Counted from the first letter of the stretch, positions 27,094-36,544 are shown. The stretch: DNA of 64,000 nucleotides from Azospirillum oryzae (GCF_900177515.1 NZ_FXAK01000005.1:605001-669000); one strand, 5' to 3'. The notes: generated from the letters alone by a model not told the origin. Numbers and translations are program-made.

Positions 27094-28772
27094 GACGCCA
27101 CCATTGCGGTCGTGTCGGGGGTCATTGCCGTGTCCGGAGGCCGGTCGAGGTCGAGCACCAGCGAGGCGCCCTGGAGGATGCGCGGATCGTGCGAGGCGAT
27201 GACCACGGTGTGGCCGGCGCGCGCCAGTTCGATCAGCGTGCGGTAGACGACGGCGGTGCCTTCGGCATCCAGCCCGTCGGTCGGCTCGTCCAGCAGGATC
27301 AGCCGACCGCCGACCGCGAGCGCACGGGCGAGCGCCAGCCGACGCCGATGGCCGACCGGCAGTTCCTGGCCGAAATTGCGCAGCGGCGTGTCCAACCCCT
27401 GGGCGCAGTCGGCCAGCGCGCGGTCGGCGCCGGCGCGGTGAAGAACGGCCTGCAGTTCGGTCTCCGACAAACGCGGGTTGGCGAGCAGCAGGTTCTCCCG
27501 GATGGTCCGGTTGAGGAAGACGGGCTCCTGCGGCAGATAGCCGATCTGCTGCCGCCACCAGAGCGGGGCGAATTTGCGGATGTCGACGCCGTCGGCCAGC
27601 ACCGCCCCCTCCTGCGGATCTGCCAGCCCGGCGAGCAGGCGGATCAGCGTCGACTTGCCCGAGCCGTTCCGGCCCTTCAGCACCAGGATGTTGCCGGCGG
27701 GCACCGACAGCGTCAGGCGGCGCAGCAGCGGGGTGACGGCGCCGGCCGGGGTGTAGGTCAGGTCGCGCAGTTCCAGCGTCCCGCCATAGCGGGGCAGGCT
27801 GGTGCCGGTCGGCGGCTCCACCGCCGTGCGGGCGAACTGCTCCAGGCGGAGCTGCGCTTGCCGTGCCATCGCCAGCGATTCACCGATCTGCGCCAGCCGG
27901 GTGAAGGGCGCGAGTGCGCGGCCGACCAGCAGGTTGACGCCGATCAGCGAACCGACATCCAACTCGCCACGGACCACCAGCACGGCGCCGGTGGCGATGA
28001 CGGCCACGCCCTGGAGCGCCTGGAGGCTCTGCGCCATCGATTGGGCGCGGCCCTGCCGCATGGACATCCGCTCGCGCATCGTCCGCAGCGCCTTCGCCGC
28101 ACGCTGCCACTCGCCCAGCAACGGCTTCGCGCCGCCGAACAGCGCGACCGCGTCGCGGCCGACGATGGCGGAGGTGACGAGCCCCTGGGCGTCGGCACCG
28201 GCCTGTGCCAGATCGCGGCCGACCGCCCGCATGTCGGCCTGGGCCAGCAGGCCGGCGCCGATCGACAGCAGGGTGAAGAGGACGCAGATCGCCGCCAGCG
28301 GCCAGGAGACCAGCGCGACCACGACGATGAAGCCCAGGGCGAACGGCAGGTCGAACAGGGTCGCCAGATTGGCGGACCCCAGCGCCGCGTCGATCTGCTC
28401 CGGCGCCCGCATCGCCTCGCGCCGGGCAGCGTCGCCCTCCGCCGAACCGGCGCCGCTGCGTGCTGTCAGCAGGATGCCGAAGGCGCCGGTCGCGAGATTT
28501 TCATGCTCGACGCGACCGATGCGGCCGGCGATGCCCAGCCGGACATGGCGGAACAGATGTTCGAAGGCGATGGACAGCACGACGCCAACCGTCAGCGCCA
28601 CGAGCGTGGAATCGACGCCATGCGTCACATACCGGTTCAGCACCAGCATGGTGTAGAAGGAGGAGGCGAGGCCGAGCAGGTTCGCCGCGAGCGAAGCCGC
28701 GAAGACCCGTGTCGTCAGCCGCAGATTTGCGCGAAGCCGCAGAAGCAGCAGGCCGATGGCGCCGCCGGTCAT
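27090..28772 (-). CDS. Type I secretion ABC transporter with divergent signature motif
   Basis: This 560-aa protein has a membrane domain (about 1-300) and an ATPase with Walker A GRNGSGKST (about 347-355), Q-loop YLPQEPVFLNRTIRENLL, Walker B LILLDEPTDGLD and H-loop ASHDPRI. There is no N-terminal C39 peptidase domain, as for exporters of RTX or adhesin proteins. The ABC signature is unusual: LPVGHRRRLALARAL instead of LSGGQ, so ATPase behaviour may differ. The gene overlaps both the TolC-like and HlyD-like genes by 4 bp, giving a complete type I secretion unit. The substrate is presumably the giant repeat protein encoded just upstream. Confidence 0.9.
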   Translation of the reverse strand: MTGGAIGLLLLRLRANLRLTTRVFAASLAANLLGLASSFYTMLVLNRYVTHGVDSTLVALTVGVVLSIAFEHLFRHVRLGIAGRIGRVEHENLATGAFGILLTARSGAGSAEGDAARREAMRAPEQIDAALGSANLATLFDLPFALGFIVVVALVSWPLAAICVLFTLLSIGAGLLAQADMRAVGRDLAQAGADAQGLVTSAIVGRDAVALFGGAKPLLGEWQRAAKALRTMRERMSMRQGRAQSMAQSLQALQGVAVIATGAVLVVRGELDVGSLIGVNLLVGRALAPFTRLAQIGESLAMARQAQLRLEQFARTAVEPPTGTSLPRYGGTLELRDLTYTPAGAVTPLLRRLTLSVPAGNILVLKGRNGSGKSTLIRLLAGLADPQEGAVLADGVDIRKFAPLWWRQQIGYLPQEPVFLNRTIRENLLLANPRLSETELQAVLHRAGADRALADCAQGLDTPLRNFGQELPVGHRRRLALARALAVGGRLILLDEPTDGLDAEGTAVVYRTLIELARAGHTVVIASHDPRILQGASLVLDLDRPPDTAMTPDTTAMVAS

Positions 28773-30193
28773 TGCTGGTCTCCCGTCCCGCGCTTGCGCT
28801 TCGAATCCCGGTTGGCGGGAGGCGCCGGTTCCTGCCTGCCGGGGTCGCCGAACAGGCCGCGCCCCATTGCTGCCGACTTCGGCATCGGCTTGGTCTGAAT
28901 GTCGGCGGCGTTGAGCCGGCCCATGGCGGCCAGCAGGCGGTAGCCGGCGAGAACCAGCTCCGTCTCGGCGGCGGCGGCGTCGCTGCGGGCATTGATCAGC
29001 GTCGTCTCGCCCGACAGGATGTCGATGAGTGATCGGGATCCCAACTCGCGCTCCGCCCGCGCCACATCGAGGAAGCCGGCGGCGAGGCTGGCCTGATCGT
29101 TCAGCAGCCTCACTTGCGATCGGGCGCTTTCCAGCCGGTTCCAGCTGTTGCGGACGGTCTCCAGCACCGTACGCTCCTGATCGGCCCAGCTGGCGTCGGC
29201 GGCGCGCAGGTCGGCCTCGGCGAGGCGGACGCTGTTGATCGCGGTCAGGCCGGTGTTCAGCGAAAAGGTGACCTGCAGCTTGAACAGCAGCTCGTTCTGC
29301 CGTCCGGGCTGGCCGGCGACGTCGCGCTTGACGTTGCGCTCGACGAAGCCTTCCACCCGGGGATAGAGGCTGCGGCCGCGCACCGAGGTCACGGCCTCCT
29401 CGGCTGCCGCGGTGGTCAGCGCCAGTTCTTGCAGGCGCGGGTTGTGGCGCCGCGCCTCCTCCACCGCCGCATCCATCGACGCCGGCAGGGCGGCCTTGGT
29501 CATCGCCAGGACTTGCGCGCCGTCCAGCCGGAAGGACACATGGCCGAAATAGGCCTGGAAGCGGCTCAGCGCGGTCTGCATCGCCTCCTCGGCCGCGACG
29601 CGGCGGGCCTGGGCGCCGGCAAGCTGGCTCTTGGCCTGCAGGACGTCGGTGGAGAAGCCGTAGCCTTCCTGGAGGCGGACCTCCTCAAGACCGGTCTGGC
29701 GGCGGATGTTGTCTTCCGACTGCCGGGCGAAGGTGAGCAGCCGGTGGGCGCGGACGAGGTTGGCGTAGGCGGACAGGCCCTCCACCAGCAGTTCCTGGCG
29801 GGTGCGCTCCACCGCGATGTCGGCGCGGACGACCGAGACCTGCGCCCGCCGGATGTCGGCATTGGTCGCGTCGAAATCCCAGATCAGCTGGGTCGCGCGT
29901 ATCGAAAGCTGGCCGGCGTTCAGGTCGGTGTTGGGAAGGCCGGCCGGCTTTTCGGTGGTCTCGCGTCCGCCGTTGGCCGACAGGCTGAGGGTCGGATACC
30001 AGCCGCCATGGCTGATCCGCAGGCCATTGCGGGCGGAGTCGGCTGCCGCCTCCGCCCCTCTCAGGCGGTCATGCGTTTCAGTCGCCTTGGCAATCAGCGA
30101 GATCACGTCTTCGCGGGGAGACGCAATTACAGGTTGTGGCACTCCGCCAAGAAGCGTAAGCCAGGCCGTGGCGTAAAAGAAAAATTTGCGCAT
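28769..30193 (-). CDS. TolC-family outer-membrane efflux/secretion protein
   Basis: The 474-aa protein starts with a signal peptide (RKFFFYATAWLTLLGGVPQPVIA, about 2-24). The two TolC halves follow: DRLRGAEAAADSARNGLRISHGGWYPTLSLSANGG at the start of the first, then helices with AQLIWDFDATNADIRRAQVSVVRADIAVERTRQELL, and LFKLQVTFSLNTGLTAINSVRLAEADLRAADASW in the second. The end LAGYRLLAAMGRLNAADI is typical. It is the outer-membrane pore of the type I system and the first gene of the eight-gene operon. Confidence 0.92.
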   Translation of the reverse strand: MRKFFFYATAWLTLLGGVPQPVIASPREDVISLIAKATETHDRLRGAEAAADSARNGLRISHGGWYPTLSLSANGGRETTEKPAGLPNTDLNAGQLSIRATQLIWDFDATNADIRRAQVSVVRADIAVERTRQELLVEGLSAYANLVRAHRLLTFARQSEDNIRRQTGLEEVRLQEGYGFSTDVLQAKSQLAGAQARRVAAEEAMQTALSRFQAYFGHVSFRLDGAQVLAMTKAALPASMDAAVEEARRHNPRLQELALTTAAAEEAVTSVRGRSLYPRVEGFVERNVKRDVAGQPGRQNELLFKLQVTFSLNTGLTAINSVRLAEADLRAADASWADQERTVLETVRNSWNRLESARSQVRLLNDQASLAAGFLDVARAERELGSRSLIDILSGETTLINARSDAAAAETELVLAGYRLLAAMGRLNAADIQTKPMPKSAAMGRGLFGDPGRQEPAPPANRDSKRKRGTGDQQ

Positions 30194-30246
30194 GAAGGTC
30201 CTGGAAAACGCTGTCGGCTGAAGCTTTGTGGCTTGTTGCGCTGGCG

Positions 30247-30252
30247 AATATA
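30247..30252 (-). promoter_or_regulatory. Possible -10 element of the secretion operon
   Basis: On the minus strand TATATT stands 53 bp before the TolC-like start, inside the 135-bp AT-rich gap after the giant gene. A well-matched -35 is not visible, so the promoter is tentative. Confidence 0.25.
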
Positions 30253-30328
30253 GCCGACCGATCTCGTCAGAAATTAAGACAAAACAGTGTTCAATTGCTT
30301 AATAAATCCTCTAAATCTGTCATGCCTA

Positions 30329-33300
30329 TTAGGATCCGTTTATGTGATGCACGTTTGGCGCATCACTATTCTGCAAATGATGTTGATCGGGAGCGTGCGC
30401 CTCCGGACTCCATGCGAGCAAATGAGAGAAATCCGATTGCGGCACAACTCCCGCGTCGGTGGGCAGGCCAAGGCCGGACGCCAGAAGGCTGGTGAAGTTG
30501 GTCCCCGGCACCGCATTTTCGGCAGCGCCGGCGGGGGTGACCCCCGTCGGCTGGATCTGAACCTGTGCCGCGGAGGCGGCCTTCACGTCGAACGCGACGC
30601 CGGCTACCGTATGGGTGCTGCCGTCGGCCATCGTCATGCTGGTGGTGCCCAGGATCCGGCTGCCGGCGAGGATCGCATCACTTGGCGTCGAGGTGGTGGC
30701 GATGGAGCGGATGCCCGCTTCGGAGAGGCTTCGCAGTTCACCGGCCTGGCTTATTCCGTCACCGTCGGCGTCCTGCCAGACCTTCAGCGTGGCGAAGGCA
30801 TCGTCGGTCGAATCCAGGTGTCCGTCATGGTTGCGGTCGAGGGACGCCAGCGCCTCCAGGCTGCTGTTGAATCCGGTGCCGAACTGTTCCGATACCAGTT
30901 CGCGCGCGTCGTCGATCCGGCCGTTGCCGTTGCTGTCCTGTACCAGAAGGGCGTTGCCGGAGCCGATCCAGCCGGTGCTGTCGGCGACGCCGTCGCCGGT
31001 CACGTCGAAATGGATGCCGTCGGACAGCGGACGCAGGGCCAGCCCCCGTCCGGTCATGTCCAGCACGATGGGATCGCTGGCGACGGTGGTGAGCTTGATG
31101 TTGTCGACGCGCAGGATCGGGTTGACGCTGTTGTCGCCGGTGTCGGAGGTGCCGAAGCCGAGCGACAGGGTGCTGTTTGCCGAAACCACCACGCTGAAAC
31201 TGCCGCTGGCGCTCGCCTCCTTCGCCAGCATTGTCACCACGCCGTTGACGCTGACGAAGGCGAAGTCGTGATAGGACGCGTTGTCGGTGAAGGTGAAGGA
31301 CCAGTCGAAGGTCAGCGTCGTATCCTGCGTCACCGTCACGGTCGTGCCGAGTTTCATCGCATGGCCGGCGGACGGCACAGTCCCGGTCGCGGTGGCGATG
31401 GACCCGTGGGTCAGGCCGAGGAAGTCCTCCAACTGGGTCGGCGTCTGGCCGCTCGCCGAGGTGAGCGTTGCCTCATGACCGTCTCCGGTCGCTCCGACGC
31501 TGGTGCCGCCGGTGTAGGTCCAGCCGCTCAGCCCATTGTCGAAGGAGCCGTTCGGGATCAGCACGCCGGGGTGCAGTGTCACGCTGTCGGTGGCGGTGGA
31601 AAAGGCGCTGCCGGCACTTGTGTCCATCGCCACCTTGGTGCCTGCGGTTCCGCTGGTCTGGTCCCAGGCATGGATGGTCAGGGCTCCGCTGACGGTGGCG
31701 GGCACCGAGGCGTTGGGCTGGAAATAGAGCCGGTCGGTCGACCGCAGGAGCAGGGCAGAATCGCTGTCGTTGACCGTGCCGACCAGGGTCCAGGTCGTGC
31801 CGCCGTCGGTCGAGAACCACCAATGCCCATAGCTCTCGTTGGTGCCGACCAGGGCGATGCCGGTCACGGACCCCACATCGCCGTCGGTGACATTGGCCGG
31901 GCCGGTGCCGTTCAGGCCGACCAGCGTCGATACGGCGATCCCCGCGGTGCCGGAGGTGGGCGGCGCCAGCGCCTCCGCCGCGACGGAGAGGGAGAGGTCG
32001 GTGTCGATCAGAACCGGAGTGGCGTTGGGCGGCACCACCGTGACGGCAACGGATGCGCCGGCGGTCAGCGGCCCGCCCGCTCCGCCGCCGCCCTGGTCGT
32101 CCACCTGCATATGGATGCTGTCGGCGCCGGTGTAGGAGGTCGCGGTATAGAGAAGCCCGTTGGTGGCGCCCAGCAGGCTGTTGATGGTGGCGAGCGTCGC
32201 CCGGACGGTGACGGTGTCCGTCCCGTTGCCGGTGATGACGGCATCCAGCCCGCCGTTCGCCAGGGTCAGCGTCCCGTGTCCGGCGGACAGGGTGACCAGC
32301 ATCGGCGTCGAACCGGCGTCGATGTCCGACACCGACAGCCCGGTGACCGCGACGGCCACGCCCTTCACCGTCGACAGCGATGTCGTGCCGGCGGTGACCT
32401 GCGGCGCGTCGTTGACCGGCGTGACGCTTCCGGTCAGCGCGATGGTTTCGGCGCTGTAGACCGTGCTGCCACCGACGCCCTGCGTCAGGTCGGCATGGCT
32501 TCCGGTCAGGGTGGCGCCGCCGCCCTCCTCGATCAGCCGGACCGTCAGCGCCGGGGTGGTGCCGTTCCAGTCGGCCGTCGGCACGAAGCGCAGGCGGTCG
32601 GCGCCGGCGACGACCAGCGCCGATCCTTCGGACACGGCCCCCACGGCCGCCCAGGCGGTGCCGGTCCAATATTGCCAGACGCCTTGTGCGGCGGTCGCCG
32701 CGTTGCCGACGATGGCGATCCCGGCAAGACCGTTGGCCGACGATCCCCCCACCACGGCATCGGCCGCGTCGGAGAAGAGGCCGCCGAACAGGCTGGTCAC
32801 GGTCGCGCCGGCCGGATCGGCGGTGTCCTCCGCGATGTCCGGCAGGGTTGCGGCGGTGCCGGTGGCGACGGGCGCGTCGTTGACGGCATCGACGGTGCCG
32901 GCCAGCGCGATGGTGCCGGCGCTGAAGCGGCTGGTCCCACCGCCGGTGGTCTCGGTGACACGCCCGCCGCTGGCGAAGGCGCCAAGCGAATCATCCACCA
33001 TCCTCACGGTCAGGGCCGGCGTCGTGCCGTTCCAGTCGGCGGCGGGCAGGAAGCGCAGAGCGGTGCCGGCTGCCAGCAACAGCCCGTTGCCGTCGCTCGC
33101 CGCGCCGATGTCTGTCCAGGCGGTGCCGGTCCAGTATTGCCAGGATCCCTGGGCAGCTGTCGCGGCGTTGCCGATCACCAGCACCCCGGCGAAGGCGTTC
33201 GCCGTCGACCCGCCGGCCACCGAGTCCATCGGGTCGGAGAACAGGCTGCCGAACAGGGCGGAGACGGTCGTGCCGGCGGGATTGGCTGTATCCTCCGCGA

Positions 33301-36271
33301 CAGGCGCCAACGTCGCCGTCGTGCCGGTCGCGATGGGCGCGTCGTTGACGGCGGTCACATGGCTGTCGAGCAGGATGGCGGACACGCTGTAGGGCGTCGT
33401 TCCGCCGACGCCCACGCTTTTCAGATCCACACGGTCGCCGCTGACGATGGCACCCTGGGAATCGTCGACCAGCCGCACCATCAGGCTGGGTGGCTGGCCG
33501 TTCCAGTTGGCGGCCGGCAGGAAGCGCAGCATCGTGCCGGCCGACAGCAGCAGCGCATTGCTGTCCGACGCCGCACCGACGGCGACCCAGCTGCCGCCGT
33601 CCCAATATTGCCACTCGCCCTGGGCGGCGTTGCCGGGATTGGCGACGACGGCCACGCCGGCGAAGCCGTCTCCGGCGGCACCGAAGACCGCATCGCTCGG
33701 ATCGGAAAACAGCTTGCCGAACAGCGAGGAAACGCTGGCGCCGGACGGGCTGGTGCCGTCCTCCGCCACGGCATCCAGGACCGCCTGTACGCCCGTCGCC
33801 ACCGGGGCGCCGTTGACGGGGGTGATCTGCAGGGAAAGCCGCGCGACCTCCGACGACAGGGGTGTCGTGCCTCCCGTGCCGGCGATCGTGAACAGGCGGT
33901 GTTCGGCGCCGCTGAAGCCGCCGGTCCATTCATCCCCCACCGCCCGGAGGTCCAAGGCGGGAGCTTGTCCGGAGGCGCCTGCCGCAGGCAGGAATCGGAG
34001 AAGGGCGTTGCCCGGCAGCACGAGCGCCGCCGCTTCGGCAACCGAGCCCACAGCCAGCCAGTTGCCGCCATCGACGCTGAACTGCCAGACGCCGAGCGCC
34101 GATCCGCTGTTGCCGACGATGGCGACGCCGACCACGCTGCCGCCGGTCTCGCCGGGGCGGAACATCGATTCGATCAGGTGGAAGACGGTGAACCCTGCGG
34201 GAGCGGCCGTTCCCTCGGTCACCGCCAGCGCCTTCGCCAGGGCCGCCGCGTCGAAGGACGATGACAGGGTGGGCGCGACGATATGCTGCCCGGCCGGAAG
34301 GCTGGGGGTGGAGGGAAGCGTCGGCGTATTGCCGGGTGAACCGGTGCCGGTCGTGTTGGGTGACGCGTTCTCGAGGGCCTGGACCGCCGCCTGCACCGCC
34401 CGCTGCTGGCTTAGCGCGGCAACGGCGAAGGCGTCGGTGGTGGTCAGCGCCTTGGTCGCCGACGGAGATGAGGTCGCCGGCCCTGCATCCGGGGACGGGG
34501 TGGCGTGGGGAGAGGTGTCGCCCGCGCTTCCCTTGTCCGCCGCGCCGGCCTGTTCGAAGCTGATGGTCTTGAGCGCGGCCTCGCTCATCGTCGCCTGCTT
34601 GGCCGCCGGGGGAGAGGAGGTGTCCGGCGCGGGGGGCGTCCCATCGGCGGAGGCATCGGCCGACTGTTCGTCGCCAGAGGTCTCCTTGGCGTCGTCCTTG
34701 CCTTCCTTGTCCGGTTCGCCGTCCGGCTTGGCGTCCTTGGCCTCGGCGTCCGCCACTTGATCGGCGGCCTTGCCGTCCGCGCTATCGCTGTGCTGCGCGC
34801 TGTCCTCGGCCGTCTTCTTGCCGTCGCCGGGCTCTTCGGCAGCGGCGGCCTTGTCCGGGTTGGCGAGATCGGCCAACGCCTTGTCCTGCGGCGACACCGG
34901 GACTTCGCTGGCGCTGGCGTTCTGCTGGACGGTTTCGGCAGCCTGCCGGGCCGCCGCGAGCGCCTGCCCGGCGGTCCGGCCCTCCGCCAAGGCCTGTCCC
35001 AGCGCCGCGCTGAATGCGGCGCCGCTTCCGCCCAGGGCCTGGACGGCTTGCTGGACATCGTTCCCGCTGGCGAGCGCCGTGACGAGCGGGTCGGCCTTGA
35101 CGCCCTTCATCGTCTCGGCGGACAGGGCGGACAGGGCGACGACGTCCTGCCGTGCCGCGCCCAGTGCCCCGGCCGGCTCTTGGCCTGCGGACAGCGCGCC
35201 TTCCAGAGCCTGACCGAACCCGCCGGATGCCTTCGCGTCGATACCCGCGGCCATGGCGAAGGTCTTTACCGTCTCGGCCACGTCGCGGCCGGACGCAAGC
35301 GACGCCACCAGCGCGTCGGTCGGTTTCGCCGGTACCGCGGCGGCCGTCTGGCTGGCCGTCAGGTCCGATTGCGCCCTGACCGACGCGCCGAGCGCCGCAT
35401 CGGGCGCTCCACCGCTGGCCAGCGCATCATTCAGGACGCTGGCGAAGGCCGGCCCGCCCAGCGCATTGCGCGCCTCTGCGCCTCCCGCCGCCAGCGTGGC
35501 AAGCATATGGTTTCCGTCGGACTGTGCAACCGAGGCGGAGTGGGCCAACCCCTCGCTGCTGGCGCTCAGTTCCCGGGCCGCGGCGACCGCTGCCTCGGAC
35601 TTCGCACCGCTGGACAGCGCCCGTTCGAGCGTATCGGCGAAGTGGCTGTTCTGAGTGCTTCCCACTGCCTTGACGGCCTCCTGCACGCCAGCGCCGGAGG
35701 CCAGCGCGGCGGTCAGTTGGTCCACCGGAGACAGCGGGGGCGCTGAAGCAGGCGTCTGGGCCGCCGGCGCGCTGAGGGACTGCGCCAGTGCGGCAATCGG
35801 GTCCGCTGCCCCCGCCGGCCGGGCGAGCGGGTCCATCACGCCGTTGAACAGGGCGGCGGACAGGTCGGCTGCCGAGCCCGGGACGGACAGCGAGTGCGTG
35901 TCCACTCCCTGTCCTTGCGCCAGTGCCGTCGCCATCCGCTGCTCGCCCGTCAGGGACGCCGCATCCTGCATCGCCTGGGCCATGCGCGCGACGGCACCCT
36001 CGGCAATTCGGTTCGCCTGGAGGATGGCGGCATCCGGCGTGGCATGGGCGCCCAGTCCATCGGCGAAGTCATGCATCCAGCCGTCCGCGAGCGCGCCTGC
36101 GGCGCTTCCAGGCAAGCCTTGGCTGCTCAGGGCTTCCGCCATCTTCTCCTGCACCGCCAGCAGCGCTTGCCGATTGCCGCTCAGAAGCACCTCCGCCGCT
36201 TCCGAGGCGAGCGCCTCGGGGATGGTCATGAGCGGTGCGGACGTTGCGTCGGCCTTCTGAGGGTCTGTCAT
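30329..36271 (-). CDS. Giant repeat protein, probable type I secretion substrate/adhesin
   Basis: A 1980-aa acidic protein without a signal peptide. Residues about 1-480 hold degenerate helical repeats built on LASGxDVxxAV...ALxxALxxG...ALxAAR. Residues 480-640 are a low-complexity Lys/Asp/Glu/Ser/Pro linker. About 690-1300 hold four tandem 155-residue beta modules (see the repeat entry), followed by a cadherin-like module (PVNDAPQVTAGTTSLSTVKG). Towards the C-terminus comes DPIVLDMTGRGLALRPL with calcium-loop segments DSNGNGRIDDA, DRNHDGHLDST and DADGDGISQAGE, which is common near the end of type I secreted proteins. The start at 36271 has AAGGG upstream; an earlier ATG at 36322 is less likely. 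It lies 135 bp upstream of the type I secretion genes on the same strand, so it is the likely cargo. Confidence 0.85.
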   Translation of the reverse strand: MTDPQKADATSAPLMTIPEALASEAAEVLLSGNRQALLAVQEKMAEALSSQGLPGSAAGALADGWMHDFADGLGAHATPDAAILQANRIAEGAVARMAQAMQDAASLTGEQRMATALAQGQGVDTHSLSVPGSAADLSAALFNGVMDPLARPAGAADPIAALAQSLSAPAAQTPASAPPLSPVDQLTAALASGAGVQEAVKAVGSTQNSHFADTLERALSSGAKSEAAVAAARELSASSEGLAHSASVAQSDGNHMLATLAAGGAEARNALGGPAFASVLNDALASGGAPDAALGASVRAQSDLTASQTAAAVPAKPTDALVASLASGRDVAETVKTFAMAAGIDAKASGGFGQALEGALSAGQEPAGALGAARQDVVALSALSAETMKGVKADPLVTALASGNDVQQAVQALGGSGAAFSAALGQALAEGRTAGQALAAARQAAETVQQNASASEVPVSPQDKALADLANPDKAAAAEEPGDGKKTAEDSAQHSDSADGKAADQVADAEAKDAKPDGEPDKEGKDDAKETSGDEQSADASADGTPPAPDTSSPPAAKQATMSEAALKTISFEQAGAADKGSAGDTSPHATPSPDAGPATSSPSATKALTTTDAFAVAALSQQRAVQAAVQALENASPNTTGTGSPGNTPTLPSTPSLPAGQHIVAPTLSSSFDAAALAKALAVTEGTAAPAGFTVFHLIESMFRPGETGGSVVGVAIVGNSGSALGVWQFSVDGGNWLAVGSVAEAAALVLPGNALLRFLPAAGASGQAPALDLRAVGDEWTGGFSGAEHRLFTIAGTGGTTPLSSEVARLSLQITPVNGAPVATGVQAVLDAVAEDGTSPSGASVSSLFGKLFSDPSDAVFGAAGDGFAGVAVVANPGNAAQGEWQYWDGGSWVAVGAASDSNALLLSAGTMLRFLPAANWNGQPPSLMVRLVDDSQGAIVSGDRVDLKSVGVGGTTPYSVSAILLDSHVTAVNDAPIATGTTATLAPVAEDTANPAGTTVSALFGSLFSDPMDSVAGGSTANAFAGVLVIGNAATAAQGSWQYWTGTAWTDIGAASDGNGLLLAAGTALRFLPAADWNGTTPALTVRMVDDSLGAFASGGRVTETTGGGTSRFSAGTIALAGTVDAVNDAPVATGTAATLPDIAEDTADPAGATVTSLFGGLFSDAADAVVGGSSANGLAGIAIVGNAATAAQGVWQYWTGTAWAAVGAVSEGSALVVAGADRLRFVPTADWNGTTPALTVRLIEEGGGATLTGSHADLTQGVGGSTVYSAETIALTGSVTPVNDAPQVTAGTTSLSTVKGVAVAVTGLSVSDIDAGSTPMLVTLSAGHGTLTLANGGLDAVITGNGTDTVTVRATLATINSLLGATNGLLYTATSYTGADSIHMQVDDQGGGGAGGPLTAGASVAVTVVPPNATPVLIDTDLSLSVAAEALAPPTSGTAGIAVSTLVGLNGTGPANVTDGDVGSVTGIALVGTNESYGHWWFSTDGGTTWTLVGTVNDSDSALLLRSTDRLYFQPNASVPATVSGALTIHAWDQTSGTAGTKVAMDTSAGSAFSTATDSVTLHPGVLIPNGSFDNGLSGWTYTGGTSVGATGDGHEATLTSASGQTPTQLEDFLGLTHGSIATATGTVPSAGHAMKLGTTVTVTQDTTLTFDWSFTFTDNASYHDFAFVSVNGVVTMLAKEASASGSFSVVVSANSTLSLGFGTSDTGDNSVNPILRVDNIKLTTVASDPIVLDMTGRGLALRPLSDGIHFDVTGDGVADSTGWIGSGNALLVQDSNGNGRIDDARELVSEQFGTGFNSSLEALASLDRNHDGHLDSTDDAFATLKVWQDADGDGISQAGELRSLSEAGIRSIATTSTPSDAILAGSRILGTTSMTMADGSTHTVAGVAFDVKAASAAQVQIQPTGVTPAGAAENAVPGTNFTSLLASGLGLPTDAGVVPQSDFSHLLAWSPEAHAPDQHHLQNSDAPNVHHINGS
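32400..34220 (-). repeat. Four tandem ~470-bp coding repeats in the giant gene
   Basis: Matching landmarks (WQYW/WQFS, LLRFLPAAxWNG, PVATGxxATLxxxAEDxxxPxGxxVSxLFG) recur at about 34.08, 33.60, 33.14 and 32.67 kb, a period of 465-476 bp (155-158 residues). The copies are divergent at DNA level but regular in protein, so they are old domain duplications rather than recent slippage. Confidence 0.85.
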
Positions 36272-36294
36272 CACGGCCCTTTCGCCGGGGCAGA

Positions 36295-36311
36295 AGTTGC
36301 TAGTAGCAACT
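36295..36311. promoter_or_regulatory. Perfect 17-bp palindrome upstream of the giant gene
   Basis: AGTTGCTAGTAGCAACT is an 8-bp perfect inverted repeat around a central base, 23 bp upstream of the giant gene ATG at 36271. Position and symmetry suggest an operator for a dimeric repressor or a 5'-leader hairpin. Confidence 0.55.
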
Positions 36312-36454
36312 GGCAATAACACCGTGATTTGCTGAAGAAAATCTGAACGTCGTCAAATATGTGGACGCATCAGTCAGTCGTTGCGCGAAAAGTCCATAGT
36401 CAGAATAGGCTCTATAATTCAGAGAAATCTGATATCTATGAGGGCTTCAAACAT

Positions 36455-36490
36455 AAAAAGCCCCGGCGGGACGGGTCCGGCCGGGGCGAA
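36455..36490 (-). terminator. Rho-independent terminator of the STAS-like gene
   Basis: Arms GCCCCGGC (36460-36467) and GCCGGGGC (36480-36487) pair perfectly, and the loop adds GGAC/GTCC, giving a stem of about 12 pairs. Read on the minus strand it is followed by TTTTTATG. It lies about 57 bp after the STAS-like stop and upstream of the giant gene, so it insulates the two. Confidence 0.88.
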
Positions 36491-36544
36491 AAGGCAGTTG
36501 AGACGACGACGACTGCGGAAAGAAATGCGGTTACGGCACGGCTG

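Noticed and set aside
32400..34220. Possible CRISPR array or mobile repeats
   Set aside because: The period is about 470 bp, the copies are divergent and in frame within the giant gene, so they are protein-domain repeats.
30287..34264. A 1325-aa plus-strand reading frame across the giant gene
   Set aside because: It is antisense to the giant protein, has no recognisable domain and reflects GC-rich codon structure of the opposite strand.
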